64,000 bases of DNA from Linyphia triangularis (GCA_963978545.1 OZ021729.1:14907501-14971500), one strand, 5' to 3'. Positions 33,772 to 46,938 are shown, counted from the stretch's first letter. The notes: a model not told the origin generated them from the letters alone. Numbers and translations are program-made.

Positions 33772-34228
33772 TGTTATGAATTTTTCCACTGAGGCAATGA
33801 TGGCACAGTTTTTAAGATGCAAACTTCTATTTATTCACTCTTCACAGGCACAAAATTCTTTCAAAGACAACAGTGTAATCAATCTCAAGCTTCAGCACAA
33901 GCTTCAATGAAAACAACTTCGAATACAGCGATTATACAAGCTCTCTCCAGTAAACAAAGCGATCAGCTTTCATCGAAGTCCGAAATCAATCTGAAAACTT
34001 TCCCGATCTCCAGTCTTTATATACCAGGCGCGAGAGAACATTCCCGAAATTTCCAGCCAATTCGTTGAAAAAGAAACATCTCGAAATTTCTCGATTGCTT
34101 TAGGTATTGCCACCTTTTTCTAACTTGTATAATCGCTGTTAATAAATAAAATAAGATAAAATAAATTACAATAAAATTTTAAAATAATACGTCACTATTT
34201 ACACTATATACAGACAATTTGTTCAACA
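33772..34228 (-). mobile_element. Solo LTR, minus strand, target ATAC
   Basis: TGTT..AACA ends are flanked by the 4-bp repeat ATAC (33768-33771 and 34229-34232). On the minus strand it has TATATAAAGACTGG as a TATA box near 34020 and GTGAATAAATAG as a polyadenylation signal near 33825, in U3-R-U5 order. No internal coding region adjoins it, so it is a solo LTR left by recombination. It differs in sequence from the three LTRs further right. Confidence 0.8.
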
Positions 34229-34419
34229 ATACCATCTCTGCTCCTGAAAACTCAATTGTGAGATATCGGCATCACTGAAAATCCTTGCTTTAGCTTGATT
34301 TATAAAAAGAAAGTCTTCGAATGTAAAAATATTTTATACGTTTTTCGAAAAAATTCCTTAACTAGTTAAAATGCGTTCAGATATTTTTTCAAATGAACTG
34401 CTTACCGAGAGTTTTATTT

Positions 34420-34720
34420 TTAAATCCTTTATATTAACTTCGATTTTGTGTGTTTGATTGTTTGTTTATCTATGAGAGCGGAATCTGCTGAACTGATCCT
34501 AATTAACCCCATTGCCGTAATCCAAACGGGCTGAAACTTGGCAGATAGGTTCGATGTCTATGACAATGCATTCTATCAAATTTTAGGGCTGTTACTGTCA
34601 CTAAAAAGTTGCTAACGGAATATTATTAAATCAACTTGCCGTCATCCAATCGCGTTAAAATGACATTGAACCGATCATTGTTGAAACTCTTTCCATTTGC
34701 CAAATTTTTTCAATAAATAA
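34420..34720. repeat. Interspersed repeat fragment (ATCCTTTATATTAACTTCG family)
   Basis: It shares AATCCTTTATATTAACTTCG, CTGAAACTTGGCAGATAG and ATGCATTCTATCAAATTTT with the fragments at 18545 and 39445. Its class is unknown. Confidence 0.5.
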
Positions 34721-35728
34721 TTGATAAAATTACTTTAATCAGAATTAATAAATGACATTTGAATGTAAGAGCATAAATTAACGTTAATTTTTAATAAATA
34801 ATTTTGGAAACGCATTTTGCCGCACATTTTGCTGATAGAAATGTTTTTGATTTCGGCGCTACATTAATGAATAGAAAAATTGACTATGCATATCAAGAAT
34901 TTTTTAAAAACTGTTTTTATGGGTTATATTATTATTGTAGTAATTTTTTAACTAGGGCTAATTAAGGATCATACTGATCCGAAACATCATAACAGTGTAT
35001 ACAATTATGTCTCGTAATTTACTTGAGTTAGGTCATTTCGCCCGACCTTTACATTTAAATTGAATTCGAAATGTCTCTTTGAAAATCAATTTAAAATGAT
35101 TTTATTACTTATCCATTTCTGAGACATGTATACATTTTCACACATTATAATTTAACGTCGCGATTTGTTTTTCTAGTAGCATTAAACGCCAACATTGAGG
35201 AATCTACCATGAAATTTATTGAACGTTTTGTGTGCAATTATAATTTGCAAAATACAGCTAAAAATATTTCCTGGTAACCCTAGAAAACATGATCTTTCGG
35301 CTTTTAGCTAATTTTAAAACACAGATTCCATTTTGTTACTAGCTCGCCTATGCCTGATGGACACCTGATTGGTTAATTATTCAATTCGGTTTTTCATGTT
35401 AAAAGAGCTACACTAATACTATACCGAGCCATTGTATGAAAACATCCATCTTGATTTAACCATTCCGAGCCTTTATGATATAACTGCTAAGTTTACTCAT
35501 TTTTTAAGTCATAAATTGTGAAGAGTCAAAGAAAGAAACCAAATCCCAATGAATAATGATTTATTTCTACTGGCAGAAGAGAAATTAAAATAAAAGTAGT
35601 TTAATTTGAGACAACTTATATTGGGTAAGGGATATTTCTAAGTTTTTGATTTTCATAGGAAAAATAAAAAACATTCTCTGAGCACCGCAATAATTGTAGT
35701 TCTAAAGATTGTAGTCAATAATTGAGTC

Positions 35729-36061
35729 CATCGATATAGATAAACAACTGGATAGACTGCACCATTGTCAATGCAAAGAGAAAAACGCGCCGGGGATTGC
35801 GAAGCTGGTGGGAAGATTAACCAATCACAGTTCACTTTTATAGTTGGATGGAAATGCGAAAAACCTTGTAAAATGCTAGAGTATATATTTTTTGCACATT
35901 ATTACTAATTAAGGTCTACTATTGACATTTCTGCTGTGTACAACCCAAAATTTTATTTTCAATCCTCGGCAATCCGTATTTTTATCCCACCAACGGCATC
36001 TGGCAACGGCTTCATTTTCCCAGCGTTAAGCAGTCTATCCAGTTGTTTATTTATATCGATG
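35729..36061. mobile_element. hAT MITE, family CATCGATATAGATAAAC, copy 2
   Basis: It has the same ends and interior as 16284-16618 with few differences, flanked by the 8-bp repeat ATTGAGTC (35721-35728 and 36062-36069). It lies about 100 bp from a receptor exon donor. Confidence 0.93.
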
Positions 36062-36162
36062 ATTGAGTCCCAGGATTTACTTCATTTTGCTTTAACTTTT
36101 AGCTCTCAATAAAGATAATGTCATTATTCATATACGCATTATAAAATTTAATGTTTACTTAC

Positions 36163-36387
36163 CCTTTTGCCGGTACTAAAGCAATCGACATGGGCTTAGA
36201 TAAGTTTGAAATGATGACAGCAGTTCTAAAAGTTGTCGTCGATATGACCTCCACTGTACCTTTACTCGAATCAATCCAGTACAAGTTTCCACTCATTGAA
36301 TCAAAGGCAAGGTCTTCGGGAGTCATCAAGTTTTCTTCCACAAGTTTACTGTTTGATAGAGATTTGAATATAGTTGGTTCTCTTCCG
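36163..36387 (-). CDS. Vitellogenin receptor-like, propeller 2 exon b
   Basis: This 225-bp phase 2-2 exon reads LMTPEDLAFDSMSGNLYWID, a canonical LY blade, then SKPMSIALVPAKG of the next blade. The acceptor GCTTTTAG at 36389-36388 is chosen because it alone keeps phase with the exon at 36749. The donor is GTAAGT. Confidence 0.93.
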
Positions 36388-36748
36388 CTAAAAGCACTCA
36401 TGTCCTTGTTTTAGAAACTGTTCATTAGACAATTCTATTAGTATTTTCAAACATGAGTTAACTAAAAGTGCAAAACAACGCACTGCTTTCAATGTTTTGA
36501 AATTTGAATCCTGCTTTATAATAAGAGTGACTTTTGTATATTGGACATTGAGTTCTTGAAGAAATTAAAGAATGCTGTAACAATTTTTTAATGAACTTAT
36601 TTAATAAGTAAAAGAATAAAATTTCCATCTAATAGGCTTATAACTAGGCAAAGAATTCACAGTGAATTGTTTAAGAATTGCAGTTATAACTTCTACAAAA
36701 CAACTATACTACAGATCACTATAATGCTACCTTATTTTGACGACTCAC
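36388..36748 (-). other. Receptor intron
   Basis: This 361-bp AT-rich intron is the shortest in the middle of the gene. Nothing else is seen. Confidence 0.7.
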
Positions 36749-36965
36749 CGCTTCAACATACTGGTCATGTTAATGGCATATATTTCTGGGAGATGTTTAT
36801 CGCTAACAAAGAGAGTTTTCGTATTCCAATCATAGGCCAGCTTGCCAATCAAGCCGGAGTGTTTTAAAGACAATTCCTCTGCTACATCATTACCTACCGC
36901 ACCAGATCGAATGCGATAAATCGAAGTATCATCGCTGACTAACAGCATTGGAAAGTCATCGTCAA
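36749..36965 (-). CDS. Vitellogenin receptor-like, propeller 2 exon a
   Basis: This 217-bp exon (phase 1 to 2) starts the second propeller with DDFPMLLVSDDTSIYRIRSG. It contains KLAYDWNTKTLFVSDKHLPE, a diverged YWTD blade in which the YWTD position reads LFVSD. The acceptor is TTTTTCAG and the donor GTGAGT. Confidence 0.92.
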
Positions 36966-38862
36966 CTGAAAAATAAAAATAATTAATAGAAGATATGTAA
37001 AATCAGAACGATATCAAGACAGTCGCATATCCAGAATGGAGAGGGCGAACTCTCATTACTAATCTTTAAAAAGGAAAACTATAAATCTAACTATTATCCT
37101 ATAAACTTCATTTTTTTAAAAGAATTCTAACGTTTTCTTTTCTTTTTCACTCTTGATGAGTTGGTTACCTCGAACCAGTGTTGTCAGACGTAGTATTTGT
37201 TTATATCACGCTGTTTTTTCTACACCAATATTTTGACATAATGCCGCTCTTAGTACTTTTTGAAGTTCAGGAAGTCTTAGTTTTTAAAGATCTATTGATA
37301 TTTCAATCAATATTTTTAAATACGCTATGTCCAAAATGCATTGCGGAAAAACTGCCTACCTAACAATTTTAAGTCCAACATCTAGTAACGCTGCCTAGAG
37401 CAATGGCTGACAAATCATGACTCGCGAAACGCATGCGGCTCTGCCATGGAGGGCTAAAGTTGTCGCCAACTCAAAGAATTTTTAGCTGAAATCAAAAGTG
37501 AATACTCGGATCTTTATTTGTATAATTAGGTACTTTGCCTTTCAAAGGGAAATATCTAAAAAAGCTTAGCTTTCTTATTATTTGAATGTAAAGCATTTCT
37601 CTTTGAGAAGGGTGTTAACTAACCCGAACTAACGGACAATTAGGAGAGATAAACATTTTATTTCATGGTAGACAATACGTTTTTTCTTTTCTTTTTTTTT
37701 CTTTTTTTTTTTGCTTTTATATCGAGTTTAATTTTTCTCCCTTTAATATTAATTTTATTGCGTTTGAAATACAATTACTGGAATTAAAAAACAAAGAATG
37801 GACAATTCTCGCATTTTTAATTTTTTTTTTTTTATCAAATTCTAAATGTTTCGAAAAGGCCATAAACATAACAATTTCTGCTCAATGCGCTTTTTTTTTT
37901 AAAATTTGCGATCAAAATTACCTTGTTAAAGGTTGACGAGAAAACAGCTCATTTCGTTGGTATTGAACGTGACGTAAAGAGATCTCAAACATATTGGCTT
38001 GAAATGCAGCAGCGGAAACCAGATTTGCAACTTTCTCGCAAATCACACCAACCTGTATGGAATGTGGCAATGGTCTACTAACGCCAACTTTTTTAACAAT
38101 AACTATTTGGCACAAACCTCACGATAACCATAGAAACGCAGAGATCTCTTTACGTCACGAATTTTGTTAACTGTTTTGATCGGACTGGTTTTGGCTGCGT
38201 TTTGGGACATTTTCTTTTTTTAATATTTAAATAACTTAATTTTTTTAAAAGAAGTTTTGTTTAAATATTTGGAATCAGAAAGAAATTCTTCATAAATATG
38301 TTTTAATTTCACTCGTTTTTAAAAAATGCGGGAATTGTCCATTGTAGATCTCCGAATTAAAACGTTTTAATTCTGATAAAGAAAAAAGTCAATTGCCAAT
38401 TATACCTGGCGAAATATCTGAGGAAGCAAAACATATTTCGAATTTTCACCGCCAAAAGGATATCTGGCGCTTTGAGGACTTACAAGAACAAATGGTTTCT
38501 GCAACCATTAATGCAATGGCTAACTTCTTCGAGGCCATATCCAAATAAAATCATTCAAGAAGCCATTTATTAAATATATATTTCAAACGAACAGAAATTG
38601 GCTTTTTTGACTTGGTAGCACACATTTTCAAGTAAAGAGGTTGTTAAGTGAAATTCAATATGACGTTATTATTAATTTAACAGAGATTAATAAGCAAGAT
38701 TTTTCCAGTCAATTTTGTAATGTCATATATATGAAAGTGTAAATTTCTCTTAGGTCTTTCTTGAAGAATAAAAAGTTTGTTAGAAAAACCAAATTCGGGG
38801 AACAAATCTCTTCAGAACAATCTTCTTGATACGTACCTGAAATAAATTACTGAAATACATAC
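36966..38862 (-). other. Receptor intron
   Basis: It contains the inverted-repeat element at 37798-38343 and T-rich runs near 37680-37720. No exon was recognised. Confidence 0.6.
37798..38343. mobile_element. MITE, ends AATGGACAATTC, copy 1
   Basis: The ends AATGGACAATTCTCGC and the inverted GCGGGAATTGTCCATT enclose 546 bp with internal complementary pairs such as CGTGACGTAAAGAGATCTC and its reverse near 38139. A second copy is at 54317-54860. No clear target duplication was found, so the class is open. Confidence 0.7.
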
Positions 38863-38982
38863 TTGCGCAGGTCCTTCCGTCATCGGAAAGGTTGAAACCA
38901 GATGGACAGGCGCAGCTATAATTTCCCATCGGAGCAATTAAACACATGTGAGTGCAAGAGCTTGTTAAGCATGGATTGCTGA
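38863..38982 (-). CDS. Vitellogenin receptor-like, EGF exon 2
   Basis: This 120-bp phase 1-1 exon reads NPCLTSSCTHMCLIAPMGNY and continues SCACPSGFNLSDDGRTC, a complete six-cysteine EGF that separates the two propellers. The acceptor is TATTACAG and the donor GTATGT. Vitellogenin receptors recalled from insects have a near-identical NPC...CSHLCL..YTCACP..RTC module here. Confidence 0.95.
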
Positions 38983-39444
38983 CTGTAATAAGGAATTAGA
39001 AAGGTCAATACATGCATTTTCCAGTGTTCATAAACTACCGCATTAACTGTATATTTTCTGTATAGTGTTTATTTTGTTAAGTAATGATTATTATATAATA
39101 TAAATGTAATAGTATTTAAAAATTTGTGTTGTGGGACTTGATCTAAAATTAAATCTTAGTATATACCACAGGTCAACAGTTGTTTTGGTGCCGGGGCATT
39201 TGGAAATGATTTCATTTAAATTTGATGCCCTGAATTCAAATATGGCATTAGTTTTTGCCTATCAGCTCCAATTTCTAATGGGCAATTCTGGCTGACGCAC
39301 GGGACATTTTGGCTCACTCGTAAACAGATAAGAACTATAAAAATAATATAAATCTAATAGTTTTGTTTTAGTCTTCATTATTTTATGAATTATTCAACAT
39401 CAAAATGTGTCCAAAATTTTATTGACACACTGTATATTGATTAT

Positions 39445-39860
39445 TTTTGAATCCTGTATATTAACTTCGATTTTGTTTGTGTGTGGCTGCCGTAATAATC
39501 TGCAGAATCCTAATTAAATCACTTGCCGTCATATCTGATCGGGTTGCATCGAAATGCAAACTACTTTTCAAAATTTATTTATTAAAAATGAATGGGAATT
39601 TATGCATTCACGTTAAAAAATATTTTATTTATTCTGATTAAAATAATTTTGGCAACAGGAAAGAATTTCAGTAATGATCGGTTAAATGGGATTGATTAGT
39701 ATTCCAAAATGATTATAAAAACGTGTGTAAAAACGACATTTTAGTGACAGTGGCAGCCCTCAAAACTGTATAGAATGCATTGTCACCGACATCGAATCTA
39801 TCTGCCAAGTAACAACAGGATCAGATGACGGTATTTTATTTATGCTACCGCAGATTTGTC
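39445..39860. repeat. Interspersed repeat (ATCCTGTATATTAACTTCG family)
   Basis: It starts AATCCTGTATATTAACTTCG. The right part carries CAAAACTGTATAGAATGCAT and CTATCTGCCAAGT, complementary to motifs present in plus orientation in the copies at 18545 and 34420. So this copy includes both arms of an inverted-repeat-like element. Confidence 0.5.
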
Positions 39861-39896
39861 CGCCAGCTACACACGCACAAACAGTCTAAATCATAT

Positions 39897-40624
39897 TCTT
39901 ACGAATTTTTGTATATTTGTAAATATTTTTTAGTATTAATTATGTAAAAAGGAAAATTTATGCACATTTCGCATAAGGCAGTGCAATAGTTTGTCGTCGT
40001 TTTCCTGCAATGTGTCTATTAATACTTGAAAACGAGTTTTACAGAGATAATGCTGGGAAGCGAGTTTTACAAAGAGGCCATTTAACATTATGGTTAATGG
40101 CAATCTCGCCAAGTTGGCAAGATAGAGCCAAATTGACGACGGTTTTGGCAATTAATTTTAGCCGCCAAATTTGGCGAGAAATCACCAAATGTCGCCAAAC
40201 TTGGCGACCATTTGGCGACATTTTCGGTCCCCATGTACATGTATAAGGCTTTTAGACTACAATCTGGAAAATCCTCTAAATTTCTATCTCTAGAAGATTC
40301 ACGAAGTATTGACTTCCTATATATAAGACCGGCCGTGAGTGGAGTTATCTAGTTAGTTGAGTTACTGACTGAGTGGAGTTACTGACTTGGTTGTCTCTCA
40401 GTGAGCATTCAGAGAGTTCCGAAAGTGAACTGTATTGCATTGTCTTTTGAGGCGATTTTAGCAGTTGTGTATCAAGTGTTATAACTGCTGTTTTGCGCTC
40501 TATTGTTGTGTGAAGAGCTGTATTGAGTCTACTAGAACGAGAAGTTCTGGAGTTATATTGGAATAAATTTCTGCAAGTTTTGATCTGCTTTGGCTTCAAG
40601 TCTTTCGAACCCATCCACACAACA
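39897..40624 (+). mobile_element. Solo LTR, target ATAT, copy 1
   Basis: This 728-bp element is flanked by ATAT (39893-39896 and 40625-40628). The start reads TCTTACGAATTTTTGTATAT (TG changed to TC) and the end CCATCCACACAACA. It has a TATA box in CTATATATAAGACCGGCCG at about 40316-40335. Downstream AGTGGAGTTA and GAATAAATTTCTGCAAG form the R/polyadenylation part. Two close relatives at 52165 and 55222 fix the ends. No internal region is present. Confidence 0.88.
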
Positions 40625-41957
40625 ATATAAAGGATTAAAAAAAGTTAAAATTCATGAACAGGTTTCATAGAAATGTGTTTTTGTATAAGTAGGGAGGGAG
40701 AGTACACTCAAAACTTGATAGAATGCATTTATCAAGGATAAATAACTTAAGCTCAATTAGATGAAGGCAAGTGGGTTAATTTGCTTTTCTAAGACTTTGC
40801 CTGCCACAAACAATAAGTTAATATAAGAGATTTAAAAATTGTTCATTGGAATGTGTAGTATAATTTTATGATAACAGTTTCCATTAATAGTTCTCCCTTT
40901 TGTCATAAAAAAAAATTATTAAAAATTCTTTTAAATTAACAGAAGAGGTATTATTTTAAAGAGAAAAATATAAATTTCAATAAATAACAATAAACTCAAA
41001 ATTGATTTTTTTTTAAATAAATTTTAGGGTACCGTACGCAAAAAAAAATCCGAACGATGGCTATATCTTGTATTCTAATTGATGAAATTGCAAAAGTCAA
41101 ATACCTTTGTAAATCGTGGAAGGTCTATTAATTGTATATATATATTTTTTATCATGTCGGTCTACATATTAAAACTAAACCAAACTTTAAAAAGTTCAAT
41201 GCAACCCCATAATATTATAACATATTTAGATTTAGAATCCAAAAAAAACAAAACGACTAAATACCAAATTTCATAATTTTCCAATGAGTAGTTAGTAATT
41301 TAAATGATATAAAAAAAAAGGTAAATTAATGGTAAAAAGAAAATTTGTTTTTTTAGCCATAAATTCTTAAGTAGTTGGTATATTTTAACAATTTTTGTTT
41401 CAAACGATAGTTTATATAAGGCCAAACATAAATAACATGAAACTTTTGTTTTAAACAGCTTTTTAATTATTAATTAATAAAAGAAGTTTTAAATTTTTTT
41501 TAAATAGAAACATGTATTTTTTTCTTTTCTCTAAAATTATCATGGTTGAAAACCCCACCAGAATTTTTTTCATTTTATTTTGACTTTTGGTTCTCACTTT
41601 AAGGGACCGAGTAATTGTTTCCGTCTTGAAGCACGCAAACGTTCGGATTCTTCCCCACTCTAAAGAAATTTGCCCTCAAGATCGGCCAAAACAGTTTTGC
41701 TCATTAGTGACGTTTTTTTCAACAAAATGAACTGAAATTTGGTATCTTGGGTAAACGAAGTACTCTAAATTAAATAAAAACATAAAAAATAGGGGTTCGT
41801 ATTGAAATTTTTAAAGATCGAGCTAAATTTACTTAGAACACAGCCTTCTAAGAAAAAAAATGTTTTCACCAGACATATAGAAAATTGTAAACAAAACATT
41901 TTGGTGCAAACTGCAAGATTCTACGATAAATCTCCTTTTAAACAAAAGCATACTTAC

Positions 41958-42153
41958 CATATCTGGCTAAAATTGGATGGTGAACGTAAACACCCAGTAC
42001 ATACTTCCCAAGTTCATTCTTCGTTTTCTTACCAGTAAACTTATTGTATGTGTTCACAGAGAAAGTAAGCAAGTCAGACCAATAAAGGTTGTCTTCAAAT
42101 AGTGTCAGTGCAAAGGGATGAAACACTTCATTTATTTTTGCCATCGAAATAGC
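41958..42153 (-). CDS. Vitellogenin receptor-like, propeller 1 exon d
   Basis: This 196-bp exon (phase 0 to 1) reads VFHPFALTLFEDNLYWSDLL and then TYNKFTGKK..LGVYVHHPILARYG. The F-E-D-x-L-Y-W-S-D blade and the closing YVHHP motif are hallmarks of the last blade of an LDL-receptor-family propeller. The acceptor is CACTTTCAG and the donor GTAAGT. Confidence 0.95.
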
Positions 42154-42767
42154 CTGAAAGTGTATGTTTTAGTAATTTAAATATTTTTTTTAAGAACTAA
42201 AAATGTACATTTTTTCTCGTCTGCAGAAATGGGATTCATCAGTTATCAGTTGAACGTTCGCAGTGAAATCAAGTTATTTGTAACATTATTCCTGTGTAGT
42301 AATTTTAACACTTTAAATATTTTACAGCTTTAATGATTTTGAAATAAATATTTAACACTGTTTGCACACGATCAAAACAAACAAATAATAGCTATTTATC
42401 TCAAACAAATAAGTTATAAAAAAAATGATTTGATACGTTATTTAAAACAAATGTTTCGAAAGAAAGACAAATGTACATGTTTTCAAAAATGGGATTCATC
42501 AGTTATCAATTGAACGTTTATATAACTACTAGCGAAAGAAATACTTTTTCAAACTAGACAAAATGTTTATTTGACGAGTGCGTTAGTACGAGTCAAATAA
42601 TTTACCGAAATTAAAAGAGTAATTTCGTACAAATTGTATACAATATATTTTATAATTACTTTCTATACCAACATTTTGTAGATACTTTGAGTATGAGCGT
42701 GCAGTAAAGTACTTAATTTTACTAGAGTTATAAATAAGATACTTTACTGCACGCGTCGCAATAAAGT

Positions 42768-44413
42768 CAGGGTTCCCATTCTTTTTTCAAACTGAAAATT
42801 AAGGAGTTTTTAACGACTCATAAATATTTATTAAGGACCTATAAAAACACAACAAAAGTTATAATGCACCTACACAGTAAATCACGTTGGGAGAAAATTA
42901 TTAAGTCAAATATAATAAATGACTTTATCCATGACTATCTTTTTTGGGGTTAAGACGATAAGTATGTTTTTCATACAAGGTGTCTACTGAATTTTTGTAG
43001 GTTCATTTAGGGAATTTTTCGTGGCCTTTTAGGGACTTTCGAAACAAGTTCATGATACGACTTAACTCAATTATGTGAGTCAGTTAGATGCAATTATACT
43101 TTTTTCATTGTTTACAGTCTAATCTCGTGAAAAGAGGACTCTAGTATCAAATTTCAGCTTTAACAAACTGTTTTGTAAATAATTTTTTTAAAATAAAGAC
43201 AAACCATATATCATGTCAAAATAGATCAACATTAAACAAATACTTTATATTATATTCATTATTTTTGTTTTCTGAATACGTGAAATTTTAATTAATATTG
43301 AAGAAATCAACAATTACTTTAAAAATAACGTACCAATAATGGACCCAAGAACCAAAAAAAAAATTTTTTTTATGCAAAATGTCCTAAAGACCAACTTAAC
43401 AAAGTGGAGAACACCCAAAGTGCAAACTCCAATCAATAGTTCAAATTTCAATCTATTGCTTAATCATATCCTTAAGTACCAGATGCGAGTGTTTTTAATT
43501 TTTCGGTTCTCATGAAAATTTCTCTTTTTTGGACTTTCCGTTTCTAGTCCTTTATCATTTGTAATCCTCAATTATATCTATAACTAAAATGTAACACTGT
43601 TTTTCAAGCTAAAATAATTCTATTTTACATACAAAAGCAGTTAAAATTACAATTTTAAATATGGATAGACAGTAAAATGGAGAATTAAGACTAATTTCTT
43701 GCACAAAATTAAATTAAAATTTCATACTTCTGCATCGATTCAAACCAAACGGCAAAACCGATCCTCACACGCGCACTAATCACGGACATAAAGGCTATCA
43801 CATCAGCGGTAGTCCAGGTGAATGATACCAAAACGGCGTTGAAAATCTATTAAATAGCTGCTATCAAAGGCTTAAAATTACAACTACTCCCACGTAAATA
43901 TCAGTGATAGTGGCAACCATACCGTTGAAAATCTTAGCAATTACATTAAAGCAACAATCAGCAAAAATAACCATCATACCAACGTAAATATTAGCGTAAG
44001 CACCCAAATATATAGCTGGAAATCTCTGCAATAGACGCGACTATTTCAATGTAACTCTACGAAATTGACTATCACAATCACATAAATCTCACGGATAGCG
44101 ACAACTATAGATGCGCAAATCTTCAGAATATTGGCAATTATATCGATGTAGCACTTTCTAAATATGAACATCACAACAATGTAAATCTCGATGATAGTTA
44201 TCGCCTAAGCAATGTAAATCTCGGAAATAGCAGCGCAACGTTCAGCAAAACTAACCATTACACATCAACATAAATAATAGCAATAGAACTTGTAATCTGT
44301 GCGAAAAGTGGCCATTACATCAGAGTTATGGGGAAGTTTGAAAATACGCAGGCTCCATTGCTGTCAGACTTTTAAGCAAGTCCAATAAAATTGCATTGCA
44401 GAATTGTATGTAT

Positions 44414-44448
<35 letters not shown>

Positions 44449-45599
44449 GATGAAATCTGCATTTCAGCTGAGTTGTATCATTTCTGACAGGTGTAATCTC
44501 TACAATAACATCAGTGATTATTATATTGGTGTAATACCCGACGAAAATGAGCATCATGCAACAAAGTAATTCTAAGAGATCAACAACCATTTCAATACTG
44601 AAATGTTCAACAAAATGGCCATCACACATCAAAGTAAATAATGCCCACGATAGAGGCTATACCGTAAGAGAAAAATGCAGGGGGAAGTAGTTATTCCATC
44701 CGTGATTTAGGGAGTATGCAGGTTCCGAGATTGTTAAAAAAAATTACATTAATCTCACACACAATCAAAATACAGGAAGAAAAAACAACAACCTAAAACT
44801 TTAAAATTGAATCATGTTTGAAAAGAGAAGGAGTACCTAATCTCTTTCCGTGTGATCAATGGGAAATTCGTAGAATAACACTGATTTTCTTTGAAATTTG
44901 TAAAAAAAAGCGGAAAAATTAAAAAAGGGTGGAAATTCGGTATTATGAATCACATCCCTGGAAGAGATAAATGTTCGGAACATTCAGCATATTTTCATGA
45001 CATTCGGGACTAGTAGACACCCTGTCATAAAATTTAAGTTTTTGCTCCTATCTTTTACCATTTTAACCTTTTTTTAGACGTGATGAATTATGAACAATTG
45101 TATAGTTTAATGGTGGTTTAAACATGAGAGTTTACAACATTTTTACAATAAAATTACAATATCTTTTTAAATTGAGGACTTCCCCTGCACTTACTTTAAT
45201 TGTCTTCCATTGTTTTTATAATAGTTTATCAGCAGCTAACCCCATGCTAATTTCGTCTGTAGACGAGTAACAATTACAATCCTCAAAGTCATACTTACAA
45301 AGTTTTAATACTGTTTGAGTTTAGTTTTATACTCTTGCTTTAGACCATGGAAATAGTAGTACATGCACTTTGTGATGAGTTTTGATTCTTTCTCACCAAA
45401 AAAGGGCAAGAGGGGGTTTATCATTTTGGAAGAACTCGAGGAAAGGTCGCAGTAATTTAGCAACAGATGTATTTTTAATTACCCACTATAATGAATTGGT
45501 GAGGTTTTGACCTTGTCGCCAACTTTTCAAAAACGCCCCAACCCATACACATAGACTAGGAATTTAACATGAGAGCTCGTACCAGGAATGTTTATACAC

Positions 45600-45636
<37 letters not shown>

Positions 45637-45864
45637 GGTTTAGAAGATGGGTTTAGTGTTCCGATCACTATATTTTGACCTTCAGTGACCGATTGGCTCT
45701 AATATTTCGCTGATGCAGTTTCTAAAACCAGCAAAAAATTACAATCTCGGACATTTTTAGTGGGAAATTAAGGAGTTTTTAAGGACCTGATTGATCAAAA
45801 ATAAGGAGTTCTTAAGGGCTCTTAAAAATGAAAAACAAAATTAAGGAGTTCTTAAGGAACCCTG
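42768..45864. mobile_element. hAT-like element, outer of a nested pair
   Basis: CAGGGTTCCCATTCTTTTTT at the left and TTAAGGAACCCTG at the right are inverted, flanked by AAAGT on both sides (42763-42767 and 45865-45869). After removing the inner element the length is about 1048 bp. The ends hold repeated TTAAGGAGTTTTTAAGGACC motifs. No transposase was recognised. Confidence 0.75.
42976..45024. mobile_element. hAT-like element, inner of a nested pair
   Basis: The ends CAAGGTGTCTACTGAATTTT and the inverted GGGACTAGTAGACACCCTG are flanked by TCATA on both sides (42971-42975 and 45025-45029). The interior at 43740-44650 is a degenerate repetition of words like CATCAAAGTAAATAATAGC and GTAAATCTCGGAAATAGC. 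No protein-coding frame was found. Confidence 0.75.
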
Positions 45865-46672
45865 AAAGTGTCACTTTTGCCAGGAATTTTGATTGAAAAA
45901 AGTTAATTTTTCTTTGCATACTGTTATACAAAATATTTTACTGCGCTCTTTGCACTAAAGTGTTATATTTTCGCCACAATTTTTTCTTTTTTTTTCTTTT
46001 CTTTTCTTTGCACGGTGATATAAAAATGTTTTTTAATGCTATGATTGCCAAGTAGTTGTTTAAATAAGACAAATTTCTAGTTGATAATATCGTACATTAA
46101 ACATTTACCACACATTTGTACCTCTTAGACTTATCTGGACTTATGTAGTTTAGGATACTTACTAAGTCCAAAGCCGATAAAAAGTTCTTGCTTCAATTTG
46201 GTTCAAATTTATTTTTTTTAACTCTAAAATGGCCTAACTATTTGCACTCCACTTTCCAACAAGTTTTTGTCAACACTATATAAAATTACGTTATTAACAT
46301 TTACAAACAGAATTACAATGCAACGCAGTTTAGTGTTCGGTGAGATATTTTGGTCTAAATAAAAGTCAAATACATCTGAAGTAATAAACAAACCATATTT
46401 TAGGTATGAAAGACGTCTTATGAATATGAAATGGACATGATACCTTTACATGTAGACGTTTGATGAAGCTCTTAAAGATGGAAACGTATAATTTTCAATA
46501 GATGTCTGGAGGACATCTTGGGGAGTACACCTTTAAACTGCATATGACGTCTATTTTATGTAATAATGATATATCTGTATGAGTTATGGACGTGCAATCT
46601 GACGTTGGCTAATGATAGGTATCTTCCAACGTAAATGTGTTATGGGGAGTAGAATTTGTGGCAGCGTAATAA

Positions 46673-46703
<31 letters not shown>

Positions 46704-46938
46704 CTATTAAAAACTGAGGGTGTGGAACAATTCACAATTTTTAATTACACTATTACACTGGTCACTACATTTAAATTTGACTTTGAATTGTGTTATTACC
46801 ATTTTAATATTTTCATTTATGTGAAAAATGATCAGTTTGGCGAAAATTGTTGCACTACAAAAAAAAAAAAAAAAAAAAAAATCCAAAGCGTTTGGCGATA
46901 TATTTTTCTTGTTCATTCATTTCCAATGACAACAGACT

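Larger units (their letters stand above)
33646..36162 (-). other. Receptor intron
   Basis: It contains a solo LTR (33772-34228), a dispersed-repeat fragment (34420-34720) and a hAT MITE (35729-36061). The rest is AT-rich with nothing recognised. Confidence 0.6.
38983..41957 (-). other. Receptor intron
   Basis: It holds a dispersed repeat (39445-39860) and a solo LTR (39897-40624). The stretch 40630-41957 is AT-rich with nothing recognised. Confidence 0.6.

Noticed and set aside
33817..34068. 83-codon ORF
   Set aside because: It lies inside a minus-strand solo LTR, antisense to its R/U5 region.
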